From Streptomyces toxytricini (GTDB lineage: Bacteria > Actinomycetota > Actinomycetes > Streptomycetales > Streptomycetaceae), in assembly GCF_014649915.1 (NCBI RefSeq), contig NZ_BMTY01000019.1, positions 62,001-126,000 on the forward strand: a DNA stretch of 64,000 nt, read 5' to 3'. Numbering within the stretch: position 1 is the first letter of the stretch; every line of letters begins with the position of its first letter. The notes under the pieces were generated by a model. The model worked only from the letters and a program-made list of their open reading frames with translations. It did no database searches and was not told the origin of the DNA. The translations under genes were made by a program, and so were the position numbers. Positions 18,866 through 27,695 of the stretch are shown here, in pieces.

Positions 18866-20101
18866 CTACGGAGCCAGCGGACGGCGCGACGCGCGACCCC
18901 CCACGCTGGCCCGATCGGCGGCGGCGGTGCCGTCGTTCCACCCGGCAGGATCGGTGGCCCCCCGCAGCCGGGTGGTCGTGGTCTGCGGAAACATCTCGTC
19001 GGCCCGGGCGGTCACGGCGACGTCGCGGGCCACCAGCGCCGGCAGGTTGTCCGGGGCCTCGCCGGCGGTGTGCTCCGCCGTCTCGGCGAGCCGCTGGCCG
19101 AGCCGGCTGGCGTAGGCGAGCAGGAACGACTGCCGGAACGTCTTCGTACGCTTGCGGCCGCCCGCCCGCTGCCCGGCCTCGGCCCGCGTCATCGCGGCCG
19201 TCCCCTGCACGAGCAGCGAGGTGTACAGCAGCTCCACGGCCTCCAGGTCGCTCTCGAAGCCGACCACCGTGGAGAACCAGAAGCCGCTGTTCCACACCGC
19301 CCGGCACCGGTTGGCCCCGGCGACAGCGTCGAGCAGCACCGCCTTCGCCTCCTCGTACGGCGGCTCCACCCCGATCCGGCAGGCGGACGGCGCCCGCACG
19401 GGCGCCTTGCCGCTCGCCGCAAGCAGGGCCTCGTCCACGGTGTGCCGGGCCATCAACTCCTGCGCCTTGGCACTGAGCGCCTCCGCCTCCTCCGGGTAGG
19501 AAGTGGCCTCGGCCTTGGCCAGCAGCCCGCGGATACGGCCGAGCATGCGCGGTTCGATGTGCACGTGCGCAAGGGCGTCCACAGCAGGATCCCCCGGCAC
19601 GGGCGCAACGGGCTCGATCGCGGGAAGCCGTACGAGAAGCCGGAACACCTCCAACACGGCCGTGGCGAGCGAGAACCGGTCCGCCCTCTCCCGCCGCGCG
19701 AGCTGCTCCCCGTACCCCGAGTCGTCATCGCCCCACCACACCTCGGCGTCGGTCCACCGCTCGGGCAGCCGCGCGTAGCGGCGCGCCTCGGCGGCGACGA
19801 GGTCGGCGGTGATCCGCAGGTGCCGCTCGGCGAGGTCCCGCCGCACGAGCCGCATCACGTCCGCGGGCTGCCACCCCCGCTCCCAGGCCTGCCGCAGATA
19901 CCGTTCACCCCGCGCGAGCAGCTCCCGAGCCACCCCGCCCCACTGCTGCCCATCGGCAGCGAGCAGCGAGGCCCCGGCATCCAGTCCGGCATCCCCCTGC
20001 CCATAAAGCGCCAGCTCACAGCCCCGCTCAACAATCCCCTTCACCCCACCACCTTCCCACGCCCCCACCCGCGCCCCCACCGCGGCCACCTCCGCCGTCA
20101 C
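18866..20101 (-). CDS. DUF2786 domain protein
   Basis: A 411-residue protein. The central part (about 190-235) contains LGRIRGLLAKAEATSYPEEAEALSAKAQELMARHTVDEALL, the DUF2786 helical motif, also seen in phage and conjugative element proteins of unknown function. The N-terminal half is Arg/Trp-rich (ERYLRQAWERGWQPADVMRLVRR) and the C-terminal part is predicted soluble. No catalytic motif is evident. The GTG start at 20101 has a GGAGGGGG site. It is divergent from the polymerase gene across an unusually long, repeat-filled intergenic region. It is probably a stand-alone gene, with no neighbour suggesting a role. Confidence 0.8.
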   Translation of the reverse strand: MTAEVAAVGARVGAWEGGGVKGIVERGCELALYGQGDAGLDAGASLLAADGQQWGGVARELLARGERYLRQAWERGWQPADVMRLVRRDLAERHLRITADLVAAEARRYARLPERWTDAEVWWGDDDSGYGEQLARRERADRFSLATAVLEVFRLLVRLPAIEPVAPVPGDPAVDALAHVHIEPRMLGRIRGLLAKAEATSYPEEAEALSAKAQELMARHTVDEALLAASGKAPVRAPSACRIGVEPPYEEAKAVLLDAVAGANRCRAVWNSGFWFSTVVGFESDLEAVELLYTSLLVQGTAAMTRAEAGQRAGGRKRTKTFRQSFLLAYASRLGQRLAETAEHTAGEAPDNLPALVARDVAVTARADEMFPQTTTTRLRGATDPAGWNDGTAAADRASVGGRASRRPLAP

Positions 20102-20341
20102 ACCGGCCCCCTCCTCTCCCACCGGGCCTCAGGCGCCACCGGCATGCCGGGCCCCTTGTCGTCGTCGCCGGGCAGCCCGCCCGTGCCCGCGCCGTTCTTC
20201 CCGTCGGCGGCGCCGGCGGGGAAGACCCGGGCCGGTGCCCTGGGGGAAAGACGACGGCCGGGGCCTTCGGTCACCGCCCCGGCCCGACCAGCGCAGCAGC
20301 CAACCGCCCGCCCCCTCGACCACTCCGGCACAGCCCCCGTT

Positions 20342-20657
20342 CCAGCCCCGCCGGCGCTTGAGGCGCGGGGCCCCGAAACACCAGCACGGCCGTGCCCGGC
20401 ACCACCGCCCACCCCACACCACCCACCGGCACAGCACCCCGCAAACCCAGCCCGGCCATCACAGCCCCGCCGGCGCTTGAGACGCGGGGCCCGGGGCAGA
20501 GCCCCGAGACACCGCCATGGCCGCCTGGCACCACCGCCCACCCCACACCACCCACCAGTGCCGCGCCCCGCAAACCCAGCCCGGCCATCACAGTCCCGCC
20601 GGCGCTTGAGGCGCGGGGCCCGGGGCAGAGCCCCGAAAGCACCCCCGTGGCCGCACC
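20342..20657. repeat. Tandem intergenic repeat, two 129-bp units plus a truncated copy
   Basis: Units 20400-20528 and 20529-20657 are near-identical; a shorter copy starts near 20342 and lacks part of the hairpin. Each contains the segment CGCCGGCGCTTGAGGCGCGG followed by a CGGGGC-AGA-GCCCCG hairpin and a CACCACCGCCCACCCCACAC block. The GGCGCTTGAGGCGCGGGG core resembles a dispersed intergenic element I recall as common in Streptomyces genomes. The stretch 20102-20734 has no convincing gene. Confidence 0.85.
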
Positions 20658-20734
20658 CCTGCCGCACCCCGCAGCCACGGCACGCGGCCCGGGCCGCAGC
20701 CCCGCTGTCAGCGCCCGGTGGGACACTCGCATGC

Positions 20735-22456
20735 ATGAGCGACCCCGCACCCCGTTGGGCCTTGGCCGAAGACGCCGAAGGCCACTGGCAGGCGGCCGCC
20801 CTCACCCCCACCCCCACACCCCCCATCCGCGTGCGCGACCCCGCGGAGGCGATCCGCGCCGCCCCCGCCGGGACCCGCTGGATCTGGCGGTCCACGGCGG
20901 CCGTGTACCCCCGCCTCCTCGCCGCCGGCATCCGCATCGACCGCTGCTACGACATCGAGGTCGCCGAGCTGCTGCTCCTCGGCCACGAGGGCCGCTCCGG
21001 CGAGCCCCGCTCGGCCGCGGCCGCATGGGCCCGCCTCACGGGTGCGCCCGTACCGCCCGACCTTCCGGCGCGCGCGGCAGCGCCCGGCGCGCAGGACTCC
21101 CTGTTCGATCCGCAGCCCGCGCCGCTGCCCCTCGATGCGCTGATCGCCGTCTACGAGGACCAGGCCCGCCGGCACGACGCCACCGCCCACCCGGACCGCA
21201 TGCGCCTGCTGACGGCCGCGGAGTCGGCGGCGTTCCTGATCGCGGCGGAGATGCACCGCGCCGGCATGCCGTGGCGGGCGGACATCCACCGCGCACTGCT
21301 CACCGACCTGCTGGGCGAGCGCTACGCCGGCGGCGGCGAGCCCCGCCGCCTGGCCGAGCTGGCGGAAGCCGTCTCCTCGGCGTTCGGCCGCCGCGTCCGC
21401 CCGGACCTGCCGGCGGACGTCACGAAGGCCTTCGCCCAGGCGGGCATCCGCCTGACCTCCACCCGCCGCTGGGAGATCGAGGGCCTGGAGCATCCGGCCG
21501 TCGCGCCGCTCCTCGCGTACAAGAAGCTCTACCGGATCTACACCGCGCACGGCTGGGCCTGGCTCCAGGACTGGGTGCGGGACGGCCGCTTCCGCCCGGA
21601 GTTCGTCCCCGGCGGCACCCTGACCGGCCGCTGGGTGACCAACGGCGGCGGCGCCCTGCAGATCCCCAAGGTCATCCGCCGGGCGGTCGTCGCGGACCCG
21701 GGTTGGCGCCTGGTCGTCGCGGACGCCGACCAGCTGGAGCCGCGGGTGCTGGCCGCGATCTCCCGCGATCCGGCGTTCATGGCGGTGGCGGGCCGTGCGG
21801 AGGACCTGTACACGGCCGTCTCCCGCCAGGGCTTCTCCGGTGACCGGGAGACGGCGAAGATCGCCGTACTGGGCGCCGTGTACGGCCAGACGTCCGGCGA
21901 CGGCCTGAAGAACCTGGCCGCCCTGCGCCGCCGATTCCCGCAGGCGGTCGCGTACGTGGACGAGGCGGCGCGGGCCGGCGAGGAGGGCCGCCTCGTACGC
22001 ACCTGGCTGGGCCGCACCTGCCCGCCGCCCGCCCGCTCCGGCTCGGCGGCCGACGACCCGTACGGCGAGGCCGGCATCCCGCAGGAGCCGGACACCCCGC
22101 CCCCGGACGGCACTCACACCCAGAACGACGCGTGGACCCCGAGCTACGCCTCGACGAACACCCGCGCCCGCGGCCGCTTCACCCGCAACTTCGTGGTGCA
22201 GGGCAGCGCGGCGGACTGGGCGCTGCTGATGCTGGCGGCGCTGCGGCAGTCGATCGCGGCCGCGGGCATGCGGGCGGAGCTGGTCTTCTTCCAGCACGAC
22301 GAGGTGATAGTCCACTGTCCGGCCGAGGAGGCGGAGGCGGTCGCAGAGGCGATCCGCGCGGCCGGCGACCGCGCCGCCCGCATCGCCTTCGGCGACACCC
22401 CGGTCCGCTTCCCGTTCACCACGGCGGTCGTGGAGTGCTACGCGGACGCCAAGTGA
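20735..22456 (+). CDS. PolA-family DNA polymerase with degenerate N-terminal exonuclease-like domain
   Basis: A 573-residue family A polymerase, much shorter than housekeeping Pol I (about 900). Palm/finger motifs are present: motif A VVADADQLEPRVLAA (around 327-340, Asp330 and Asp332), motif B RETAKIAVLGAVYGQ (371-385) and motif C QHDEV (520-524). The N-terminal roughly 150 residues resemble the 3'-5' exonuclease fold only loosely, and I do not see an intact DxE motif. A Pro/Asp-rich insert (about 430-475) follows motif B. No 5' nuclease domain is present. The start is ATG 20735; no strong ribosome-binding site is visible. Actinobacteria commonly carry this second PolA-like enzyme, with a suspected repair role. 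The stop is only four bases from the convergent hydrolase stop. Confidence 0.85.
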   Translation: MSDPAPRWALAEDAEGHWQAAALTPTPTPPIRVRDPAEAIRAAPAGTRWIWRSTAAVYPRLLAAGIRIDRCYDIEVAELLLLGHEGRSGEPRSAAAAWARLTGAPVPPDLPARAAAPGAQDSLFDPQPAPLPLDALIAVYEDQARRHDATAHPDRMRLLTAAESAAFLIAAEMHRAGMPWRADIHRALLTDLLGERYAGGGEPRRLAELAEAVSSAFGRRVRPDLPADVTKAFAQAGIRLTSTRRWEIEGLEHPAVAPLLAYKKLYRIYTAHGWAWLQDWVRDGRFRPEFVPGGTLTGRWVTNGGGALQIPKVIRRAVVADPGWRLVVADADQLEPRVLAAISRDPAFMAVAGRAEDLYTAVSRQGFSGDRETAKIAVLGAVYGQTSGDGLKNLAALRRRFPQAVAYVDEAARAGEEGRLVRTWLGRTCPPPARSGSAADDPYGEAGIPQEPDTPPPDGTHTQNDAWTPSYASTNTRARGRFTRNFVVQGSAADWALLMLAALRQSIAAAGMRAELVFFQHDEVIVHCPAEEAEAVAEAIRAAGDRAARIAFGDTPVRFPFTTAVVECYADAK

Positions 22457-22460
22457 GGGG

Positions 22461-23672
22461 TCACTTCCCGGCGGCGGGCTGAGCGGGCAGCGAGAACACG
22501 TTGTCCGGGGACACGATCTTCGTGATGGCCTGACCGAACAGCGTGCTCGGCTCCTCGCCCTCGGCGGAGATGTCGGTGTTGAGCAGCACCACCAGCGTCG
22601 CCTGCGCCTCCGGCAGATAAAGGGTCAGCGACTGATAACCGGGAAGCGACCCGTTGTGCCCGACCCACCCGTGGTCGAGGAAGATCCCGAGCCCGTACCC
22701 CGTCCCGGGCAGCGCTGGATCGACCTCCAGCCGCTGCTTCTGCGTCTCCGGCTCCAGCAGCGTGCCGGTGGCCACGACGCGGGCCCATGTCCGCAGGTCG
22801 GCGAGGTCGGAGTACATCGCCCCGGCCGCCCATCCCCACGACGGGTTCCAGTCGGCGGTCTCCTCGACCTTCCCGGTGGCGGTCTGGTCGGTGTACCCCT
22901 GCGCGTGCGGCGTCGGCCAGGCGGCACCGGGCGGCAGCGCGGTCCGCTTCAACCCGGCGGGCTCGACGACCTCGTCGGCGAGGAAGTCGCCCAACCCCCT
23001 GCCGCTCACCTTCTCGATGACGAGCCCGAGCAGGATCAGGTTGGTGTTGCAGTAGTAGAACTTGGCGCCGGGCTCGAACAGCACCGGATGCTTGAACGAG
23101 TACGCGAGCAGCTGCTGCGGCGTGAACGGCCGCTGCGGGTCACTGGTCAGCGCCTTGAAGAACCCTTCGTCCTCGGAGTAGTTGAACAGCCCGCTCCGCA
23201 TCCCGGCGAGCTGCCGCAACGTAATCCGATCCCCGTTGGGAACCCCGGAGACGTACTTCCCGATGGGATCGTCCAGCCCGACCTTCCCGTCGTCGACGAG
23301 CCGCAGCAGCCCGGTGACCGTGAACGTCTTGGTCTCGCTGCCGATACGCATGTACAAGCCGGTGGACATGGGCGCCCCGGTCGCCTTATCGGCAACGCCG
23401 AACGTACGCACGTACTCGCCCTTGCCGGGCGCTGACACGGCCACCATCACCCCGGGCACCCGGGCGTCGACCATGACCTTCCGCACGGCATCGTCCAACT
23501 GCCGCGCCACGGCGGGCGTGATCCGCACGACGTCCCCGTCATCCCGCACGGGCGCAACGACCCCAGGCGGCCCTCCCGCCTCAAGGGCGTATCCCGTCCC
23601 CCCGCCGAGAGGCACCGCCACGAGTCCCGCCGCGACCGCACCCACCGCCGCCTTGCGCCACCGTGTCACCAT
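22461..23672 (-). CDS. Secreted serine hydrolase (class C beta-lactamase / D-Ala-D-Ala carboxypeptidase fold)
   Basis: A 403-residue exported protein. An N-terminal signal segment (RWRKAAVGAVAAGLVAVPLGGG) ends near residue 30. Active-site motifs are SETK (112-115), YCN in the Tyr-x-Asn position (207-209) and HNG (339-341), giving the S12 family triad. The enzyme probably acts on D-amino-acid peptides or esters outside the membrane; beta-lactamase activity cannot be inferred. The start is ATG 23672 with GGAGG five bases upstream; a TTG four codons earlier is rejected. It is convergent with, and almost abuts, the polymerase gene. Confidence 0.9.
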   Translation of the reverse strand: MVTRWRKAAVGAVAAGLVAVPLGGGTGYALEAGGPPGVVAPVRDDGDVVRITPAVARQLDDAVRKVMVDARVPGVMVAVSAPGKGEYVRTFGVADKATGAPMSTGLYMRIGSETKTFTVTGLLRLVDDGKVGLDDPIGKYVSGVPNGDRITLRQLAGMRSGLFNYSEDEGFFKALTSDPQRPFTPQQLLAYSFKHPVLFEPGAKFYYCNTNLILLGLVIEKVSGRGLGDFLADEVVEPAGLKRTALPPGAAWPTPHAQGYTDQTATGKVEETADWNPSWGWAAGAMYSDLADLRTWARVVATGTLLEPETQKQRLEVDPALPGTGYGLGIFLDHGWVGHNGSLPGYQSLTLYLPEAQATLVVLLNTDISAEGEEPSTLFGQAITKIVSPDNVFSLPAQPAAGK

Positions 23673-23767
23673 CCCGGCCTCCAACCCGAAGCCCGACCCC
23701 TCTCACGCTAGCCCGCCCCCACACCCCCGGCGACCGCTGCCGACGCGGCCCCACCGCCTCATGCAAA

Positions 23768-23799
23768 AGGCCCGGATCACCGTGGGGTGATCCGGGCCT
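23768..23799 (-). terminator. 14-bp terminator after tRNA-Thr
   Basis: Arms 23768-23781 and 23786-23799 form a perfect stem with a 4-base loop, and on the minus strand TTTT follows. It lies just 3' of the tRNA gene. Confidence 0.9.
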
Positions 23800-23805
23800 G
23801 TTCCG

Positions 23806-23879
23806 AGCCGCCTTCGGGATTCGAACCCGAGACCTACGCATTACGAGTGCGTTGCTCTGGCCAACTGAGCTAAGGCGGC
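23806..23879 (-). tRNA. tRNA-Thr (anticodon CGT)
   Basis: A 74-base cloverleaf on the minus strand. The acceptor stem is GCCGCCT/AGGCGGC with discriminator T; the D arm contains GCTCAGTTGGCCAGAGC; the anticodon loop CTCGTAA sits on an ACGCA/TGCGT stem (anticodon complement of 23843-23845); the T arm carries GGTTCGAATCC. CCA is not encoded. It decodes ACG, a frequent threonine codon in GC-rich genomes. Confidence 0.97.
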
Positions 23880-23996
23880 ACCGCCGGTAGACAAGTGTTC
23901 CCCTGGTGGGGTTCGCTCATCAGCAGCGGCGCCTAGTCTACAGGCTCGAACGGGGTGCCCCGAACCGGGTTGTGGGGCGGGTCCCCGGGCGCCCGG

Positions 23997-25565
23997 TCAC
24001 GTGCACTTTTTACCGTTCTGCGGGGGCTTGCCCTCCAGGAGGTAGGTGTTGATCGCGTTGTCGATGCACGTGCTGCCGCGGCCGTATGCCGTGTGGCCGT
24101 CGCCGTCGTACGTGAGGAGGACGCCCGAGTCGAGCTGGCCCGCCAGGGCCTGGGCCCACTTGTACGGGGTCGCCGGGTCGCGGAGGGTGCCGACGACCAC
24201 GATCGGAGCGGCGCCCTTCGCGGTCAGGGGGCGGGCCTCGCCTGTGGCCTTGACCGGCCAGTACGTGCAGTTCAGCGCGGCCCACGCCAGGCCCGTGCCG
24301 AACACCGGGGACGCCTTGCGGAACGAGGGCAGGGCCGCCTGGACGGCCTCGGGGCCGGAGAAGGCCGGCGGCTGGTCGAGGCAGTTCACGGCGGCGTTCG
24401 CGTACATCAGGTTCGCGTACCGGCCGTCGGGCTCGCGCTCGTAGTACGTGTCGGCGAGCGCGAGGAGGCCCGAGCCGTCGCCGTCCATCGCCGCGGCGAT
24501 CGCCTCGCGCAGCTGCGGCCAGGCGCTCTCGTCGTACAGGGCGGCGATCACGCCCGTCGTGGCGAGGGACTCGCCGAGCGGGCGGGCCGGGTCTCCGCTG
24601 GGCACCGGCTCGGCGTCGAGCGCGGTGAAGAACTCCCCGAGCCGGGCGGCCACCGAGTCCGGCCCGCCCTTGCCGAGCGGGCAGTCCGGCTGCTTCGCGC
24701 AGTCCCGGGCGAAGGAGCGGAAGGCGGTTTCGAAGCCGGCGGTCTGGTCGCGGTTCATGTCGATCGCCGCGCGGGAGGGGTCCATCGCCCCGTCCAGGAC
24801 GAGCCGGCCGGCCCGGCCGGGGAAGAGGTCCGCGTACGTGGCGCCGAGGAAGGTGCCGTACGAGGCCCCGACGTACGTCAGCTTCTCGTCGCCGAGGACC
24901 GCGCGCAGCATGTCCATGTCCCGGGCGGCGTCGACGGTGGAGACGTGCGGCAGGATGCGCTCCGAGCGCTCCCGGCAGGCCGCGGCGAACTCCTTGAACG
25001 AGGCGACGAGCCGGGCGCGCTCCGCCTCGTCGTCGGGGGTCTGGTCCACCTGCGTGAACTTGTCCATGCCCGGCCCGGTCAGGCATTGGACGGGGCTGCT
25101 GCGGTCCACGCCGCGCGGGTCGAAGGACACGATGTCGTACTGGGCGCGTACGGACGCCGGGTAGCCGATGCCGGCGAAGGCCTGGAGGTAGCCGATGCCG
25201 GAGCCGCCCGGTCCGCCCGGGTTGACGACCAGCGAGCCGAGGCGCTTGCCGGGGCCGGTCGCGGGGCGGCGGGCGATGGCGATGTCGACGTCCTGGCCGG
25301 ACTCGGGGTGGGCGTAGTCCAGGGGGGCCTTCATGGTGGCGCACTGGAAGCCGGGGACACCGCAGTCGCGCCAGGCCGGCTTCTGCTCGTAGTACAGGCG
25401 CAGCGCGGCGGGGACGGCGGTCGGCTGCGCGGCCGGGGTGGTGCCGCGGACCGCTGAGGCGGAGGCGCGGGAGGCCGTCGAGCCGTCCGAGGTGCAGCCG
25501 GAGAGCAGCAGCCCGGCCGCCGCGAGGACGGTGCCGGTGGTGCGCAGGAGGCGACTGGTGTCCAT
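23997..25565 (-). CDS. S33 family alpha/beta-hydrolase lipoprotein (tripeptidyl aminopeptidase-like)
   Basis: A 522-residue exported lipoprotein with lipobox LLSGC (acylated Cys24). The alpha/beta-hydrolase fold has the oxyanion segment NPGGPGGSG, nucleophile Ser235 in VGASYGTFLG, Asp463 in GTLRDPATPY and His491 in DGDGHTAYG. The C-terminal TAP-like domain, with several cysteines that could form disulfides, places it with the SlpD/SlpE and tripeptidyl aminopeptidase group. It likely removes short peptides from the N-terminus of extracellular proteins. It lies downstream of the polymerase III delta' gene on the same strand with a 170-base gap, in the usual Streptomyces order next to holB, tmk and topA. 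Confidence 0.9.
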   Translation of the reverse strand: MDTSRLLRTTGTVLAAAGLLLSGCTSDGSTASRASASAVRGTTPAAQPTAVPAALRLYYEQKPAWRDCGVPGFQCATMKAPLDYAHPESGQDVDIAIARRPATGPGKRLGSLVVNPGGPGGSGIGYLQAFAGIGYPASVRAQYDIVSFDPRGVDRSSPVQCLTGPGMDKFTQVDQTPDDEAERARLVASFKEFAAACRERSERILPHVSTVDAARDMDMLRAVLGDEKLTYVGASYGTFLGATYADLFPGRAGRLVLDGAMDPSRAAIDMNRDQTAGFETAFRSFARDCAKQPDCPLGKGGPDSVAARLGEFFTALDAEPVPSGDPARPLGESLATTGVIAALYDESAWPQLREAIAAAMDGDGSGLLALADTYYEREPDGRYANLMYANAAVNCLDQPPAFSGPEAVQAALPSFRKASPVFGTGLAWAALNCTYWPVKATGEARPLTAKGAAPIVVVGTLRDPATPYKWAQALAGQLDSGVLLTYDGDGHTAYGRGSTCIDNAINTYLLEGKPPQNGKKCT

Positions 25566-25735
25566 CCTCGGAGCCTACGTGCCTGCGGGCGCCCCGGCCG
25601 GGTGAGCGTCGGGCGGCCGCCCGGGCACTGCCCGGCGTTCCCGCGCCGCCGCCGGGCGGGTCGCTCGTACGGGTGAGCGGTCAACCGCGGCCGACCGGGG
25701 CGGGCCGGGCTCCTGCGGGCGGGGTCCTGCGGCTG

Positions 25736-26947
25736 TCAGCCCGCGCGGAGTGCCATCGTCATGGCCTCGACCGCGAGGAGCGGGGCCACGTTGCGGTCGA
25801 GGGCCTCGCGGCAGGCGCTGATCGCCTCGATCCGCCGCAGGGTGCGCTCGGGGCCGCCGGCCCGGGCGATCCGTTCGAGGTCGGGGCGCAGGTCCTCGTT
25901 GGCGATGGCGAGGGCGCTGCCGAGCTGGAGGGCGAGGACGTCGCGGTAGAAGCCGGTGAGGTCGGTCAGGGCGAGGTCGAGGCTGTCGCGCTGGGTGCGG
26001 GTGCGGCGGCGCTTCTGGCGGTCCTCCAGCTCCTTCATTACGCCGGCCGTGCCGCGCGGCAGGCGGCCGGAGGTACCGGCTCCGGCGCCGAGGGCGGCCT
26101 TCAGCTCCTCGGTCTCCTTGGCGTCGACCTCCTCGGCGAGCTGCTTGGCGTCCTCGGCGGCGGCGTCGACGAGCTCCTGGGCGGCCTTCAGGCAGCCGCC
26201 GACGTCGGCGACGCGGAGCGGGAGCTTCAGGACGGAGGCGCGGCGGGCGCGGGCGGACTCGTCCTGGGCGAGCCTGCGGGCGCGGTCGAGGTGCCCCTGG
26301 GTGGCCCGGGCGGCGAAGGCGGCCATGTCGGGCGGGATGCCGTCGCGCCGTACGAGCACGTCCGCGACGGCCGCGACGGGCGGGGTCCGCAGCGTCAGGT
26401 GCCGGCAGCGGGAGCGGATGGTGGGGAGCACGTCCTCCAGGGACGGGGCGCACAGCAGCCACACGGTCCGCGGAGCGGGCTCCTCCACGGCCTTCAGCAG
26501 GACGTTGGCGGCGCCCTCGGTCAGGCGGTCGGAGTCCTCCAGGACGATGACCTGCCAGCGGCCGACGGCCGGGGAGAGCTGGGCGCGGCGGACGAGGTCG
26601 CGGGTCTCCTTGACGCCGATGGACAGCAGGTCGGTCCGGACGACCTCCACGTCCGCATGGGTGCCGACCATGGTGGTGTGGCAGCCGTCGCAGAAGCCGC
26701 AGCCGGGCTCGCCGCCGAGGGCGCGGTCGGGGCTGGTGCACTGGAGGGCGGCGGCGAAGGCGCGGGCGGCGGTGGCCCGGCCGGAGCCGGGCGGGCCGGT
26801 GAAGAGCCAGGCGTGGGTCATCTTGGACGCGGCGGGCGGCTCCTCCCCGGCCTCCACGGCCGTGACGAGGGCATCGGCGTCACGGGCGGCCGCGGCCAGC
26901 TGCGCCTGCACCCGCTCCTGGCCCACCAGGTCGTCCCACACGGGCAT
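25736..26947 (-). CDS. holB: DNA polymerase III subunit delta'
   Basis: A 403-residue clamp-loader subunit. The N-terminal AAA+ module begins WDDLVGQERVQAQL and has a P-loop with Arg in place of Lys (GPPGSGR, 51-57), as tolerated in delta'. Zinc-ribbon cysteines are at 70, 83, 86 and 89 (CGFCDGC). The sensor region reads LTEGAANVLLKAVEEPAPRT with the downstream TIRSRCRHLTLR. A roughly 40-residue linker around 270-320 is Ala/Glu-rich. The start is ATG 26947. Unusually, 748 noncoding bases separate it from the tmk stop, although the two genes usually behave as an operon. Confidence 0.93.
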   Translation of the reverse strand: MPVWDDLVGQERVQAQLAAAARDADALVTAVEAGEEPPAASKMTHAWLFTGPPGSGRATAARAFAAALQCTSPDRALGGEPGCGFCDGCHTTMVGTHADVEVVRTDLLSIGVKETRDLVRRAQLSPAVGRWQVIVLEDSDRLTEGAANVLLKAVEEPAPRTVWLLCAPSLEDVLPTIRSRCRHLTLRTPPVAAVADVLVRRDGIPPDMAAFAARATQGHLDRARRLAQDESARARRASVLKLPLRVADVGGCLKAAQELVDAAAEDAKQLAEEVDAKETEELKAALGAGAGTSGRLPRGTAGVMKELEDRQKRRRTRTQRDSLDLALTDLTGFYRDVLALQLGSALAIANEDLRPDLERIARAGGPERTLRRIEAISACREALDRNVAPLLAVEAMTMALRAG

Positions 26948-27695
26948 CCCGCCCACCGCCTTCCACGTACTGCTCGCGCACCATCCGCCATGCCGGCCGC
27001 ACGGCCGCCGCCGACTCGGCACGTGCGCCCTCCAGTGTGACGCCCACCGCCGACAGTCCCGACCACGCGGGTCCTTTGCCCGGATCCGGCCGGCTGCCCG
27101 GCCCGGTGCCGGGCAAGGCCCTGGGCGCCTCCGGCACCTGCATTCCCGCGGGCGCCTGCCGGGCAGCGGAAACCCGCCCGCGGCCCCGATCCCGGCTTCA
27201 AGGCCGGAGCCCGACCGCCGTCGGCAACCCGGCTCGGCCCGGCGCGAGTACCGGGACCGGGACCGGGACCGGGTCGGCAACCTGCCGCGGAGCCGGTTGC
27301 GGTCCCGACGCGGAACCGGTCAGGAGCCGCCTCCGGCCGAGGGCGCGCCCCGGGCCGGGGCTCATCCGCCCCGGCCCGAGCCGTGCCTCGCCGCCAACGC
27401 CGGGCCGCCGGCCGCCACCCGGCGCCGTGGTCCCGCACCGGGGCCGGAGTCCGAGGGCCTGCCCCGTCTTCGCGTACCCGCGGGCGCCTCCCGGTCGGCA
27501 GCAGCCCGGCGTGGCCCGCTCCGGGCCGCAGCCGCCCGGTTCCGCGGGCGCCCGTACGCGCCTGGCCCGCGGCCGACAACCCGCCACGGGCGCAGCCCCC
27601 CGACCTGCGCCCAGCGCCCCCGTCGCCGGGCCGCCGGCGCCTCTCGGCGGGCGGCAGCCCGGGTACGGCGGGGCAGGGGCCGGGCTCGCCCCCCG
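26948..27695. other. 748-bp GC-rich gap between tmk and holB
   Basis: I see no credible gene. Short frames here are Arg/Pro/Gly-rich with no ribosome-binding site or recognisable motif. The stretch contains four direct ACCGGG hexamers (27250-27273). It may contain a holB promoter, or be a decayed insertion. Confidence 0.5.

Noticed and set aside
19550..19570. Further GTGCACGTGC copies inside coding sequence (also near 46475)
   Set aside because: They match only 10 bases, lie within genes and are expected occasionally in GC-rich DNA, so they are not called operators.
18764..20734. N-terminal extension of the PolA-like polymerase
   Set aside because: The frame is open but crosses the DUF2786 gene and the intergenic repeat; polymerase similarity begins after 20735.
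27198..27587. A 129-codon frame in the tmk-holB gap
   Set aside because: No start signal, no motif, and Pro/Arg/Gly composition expected of random GC-rich DNA.
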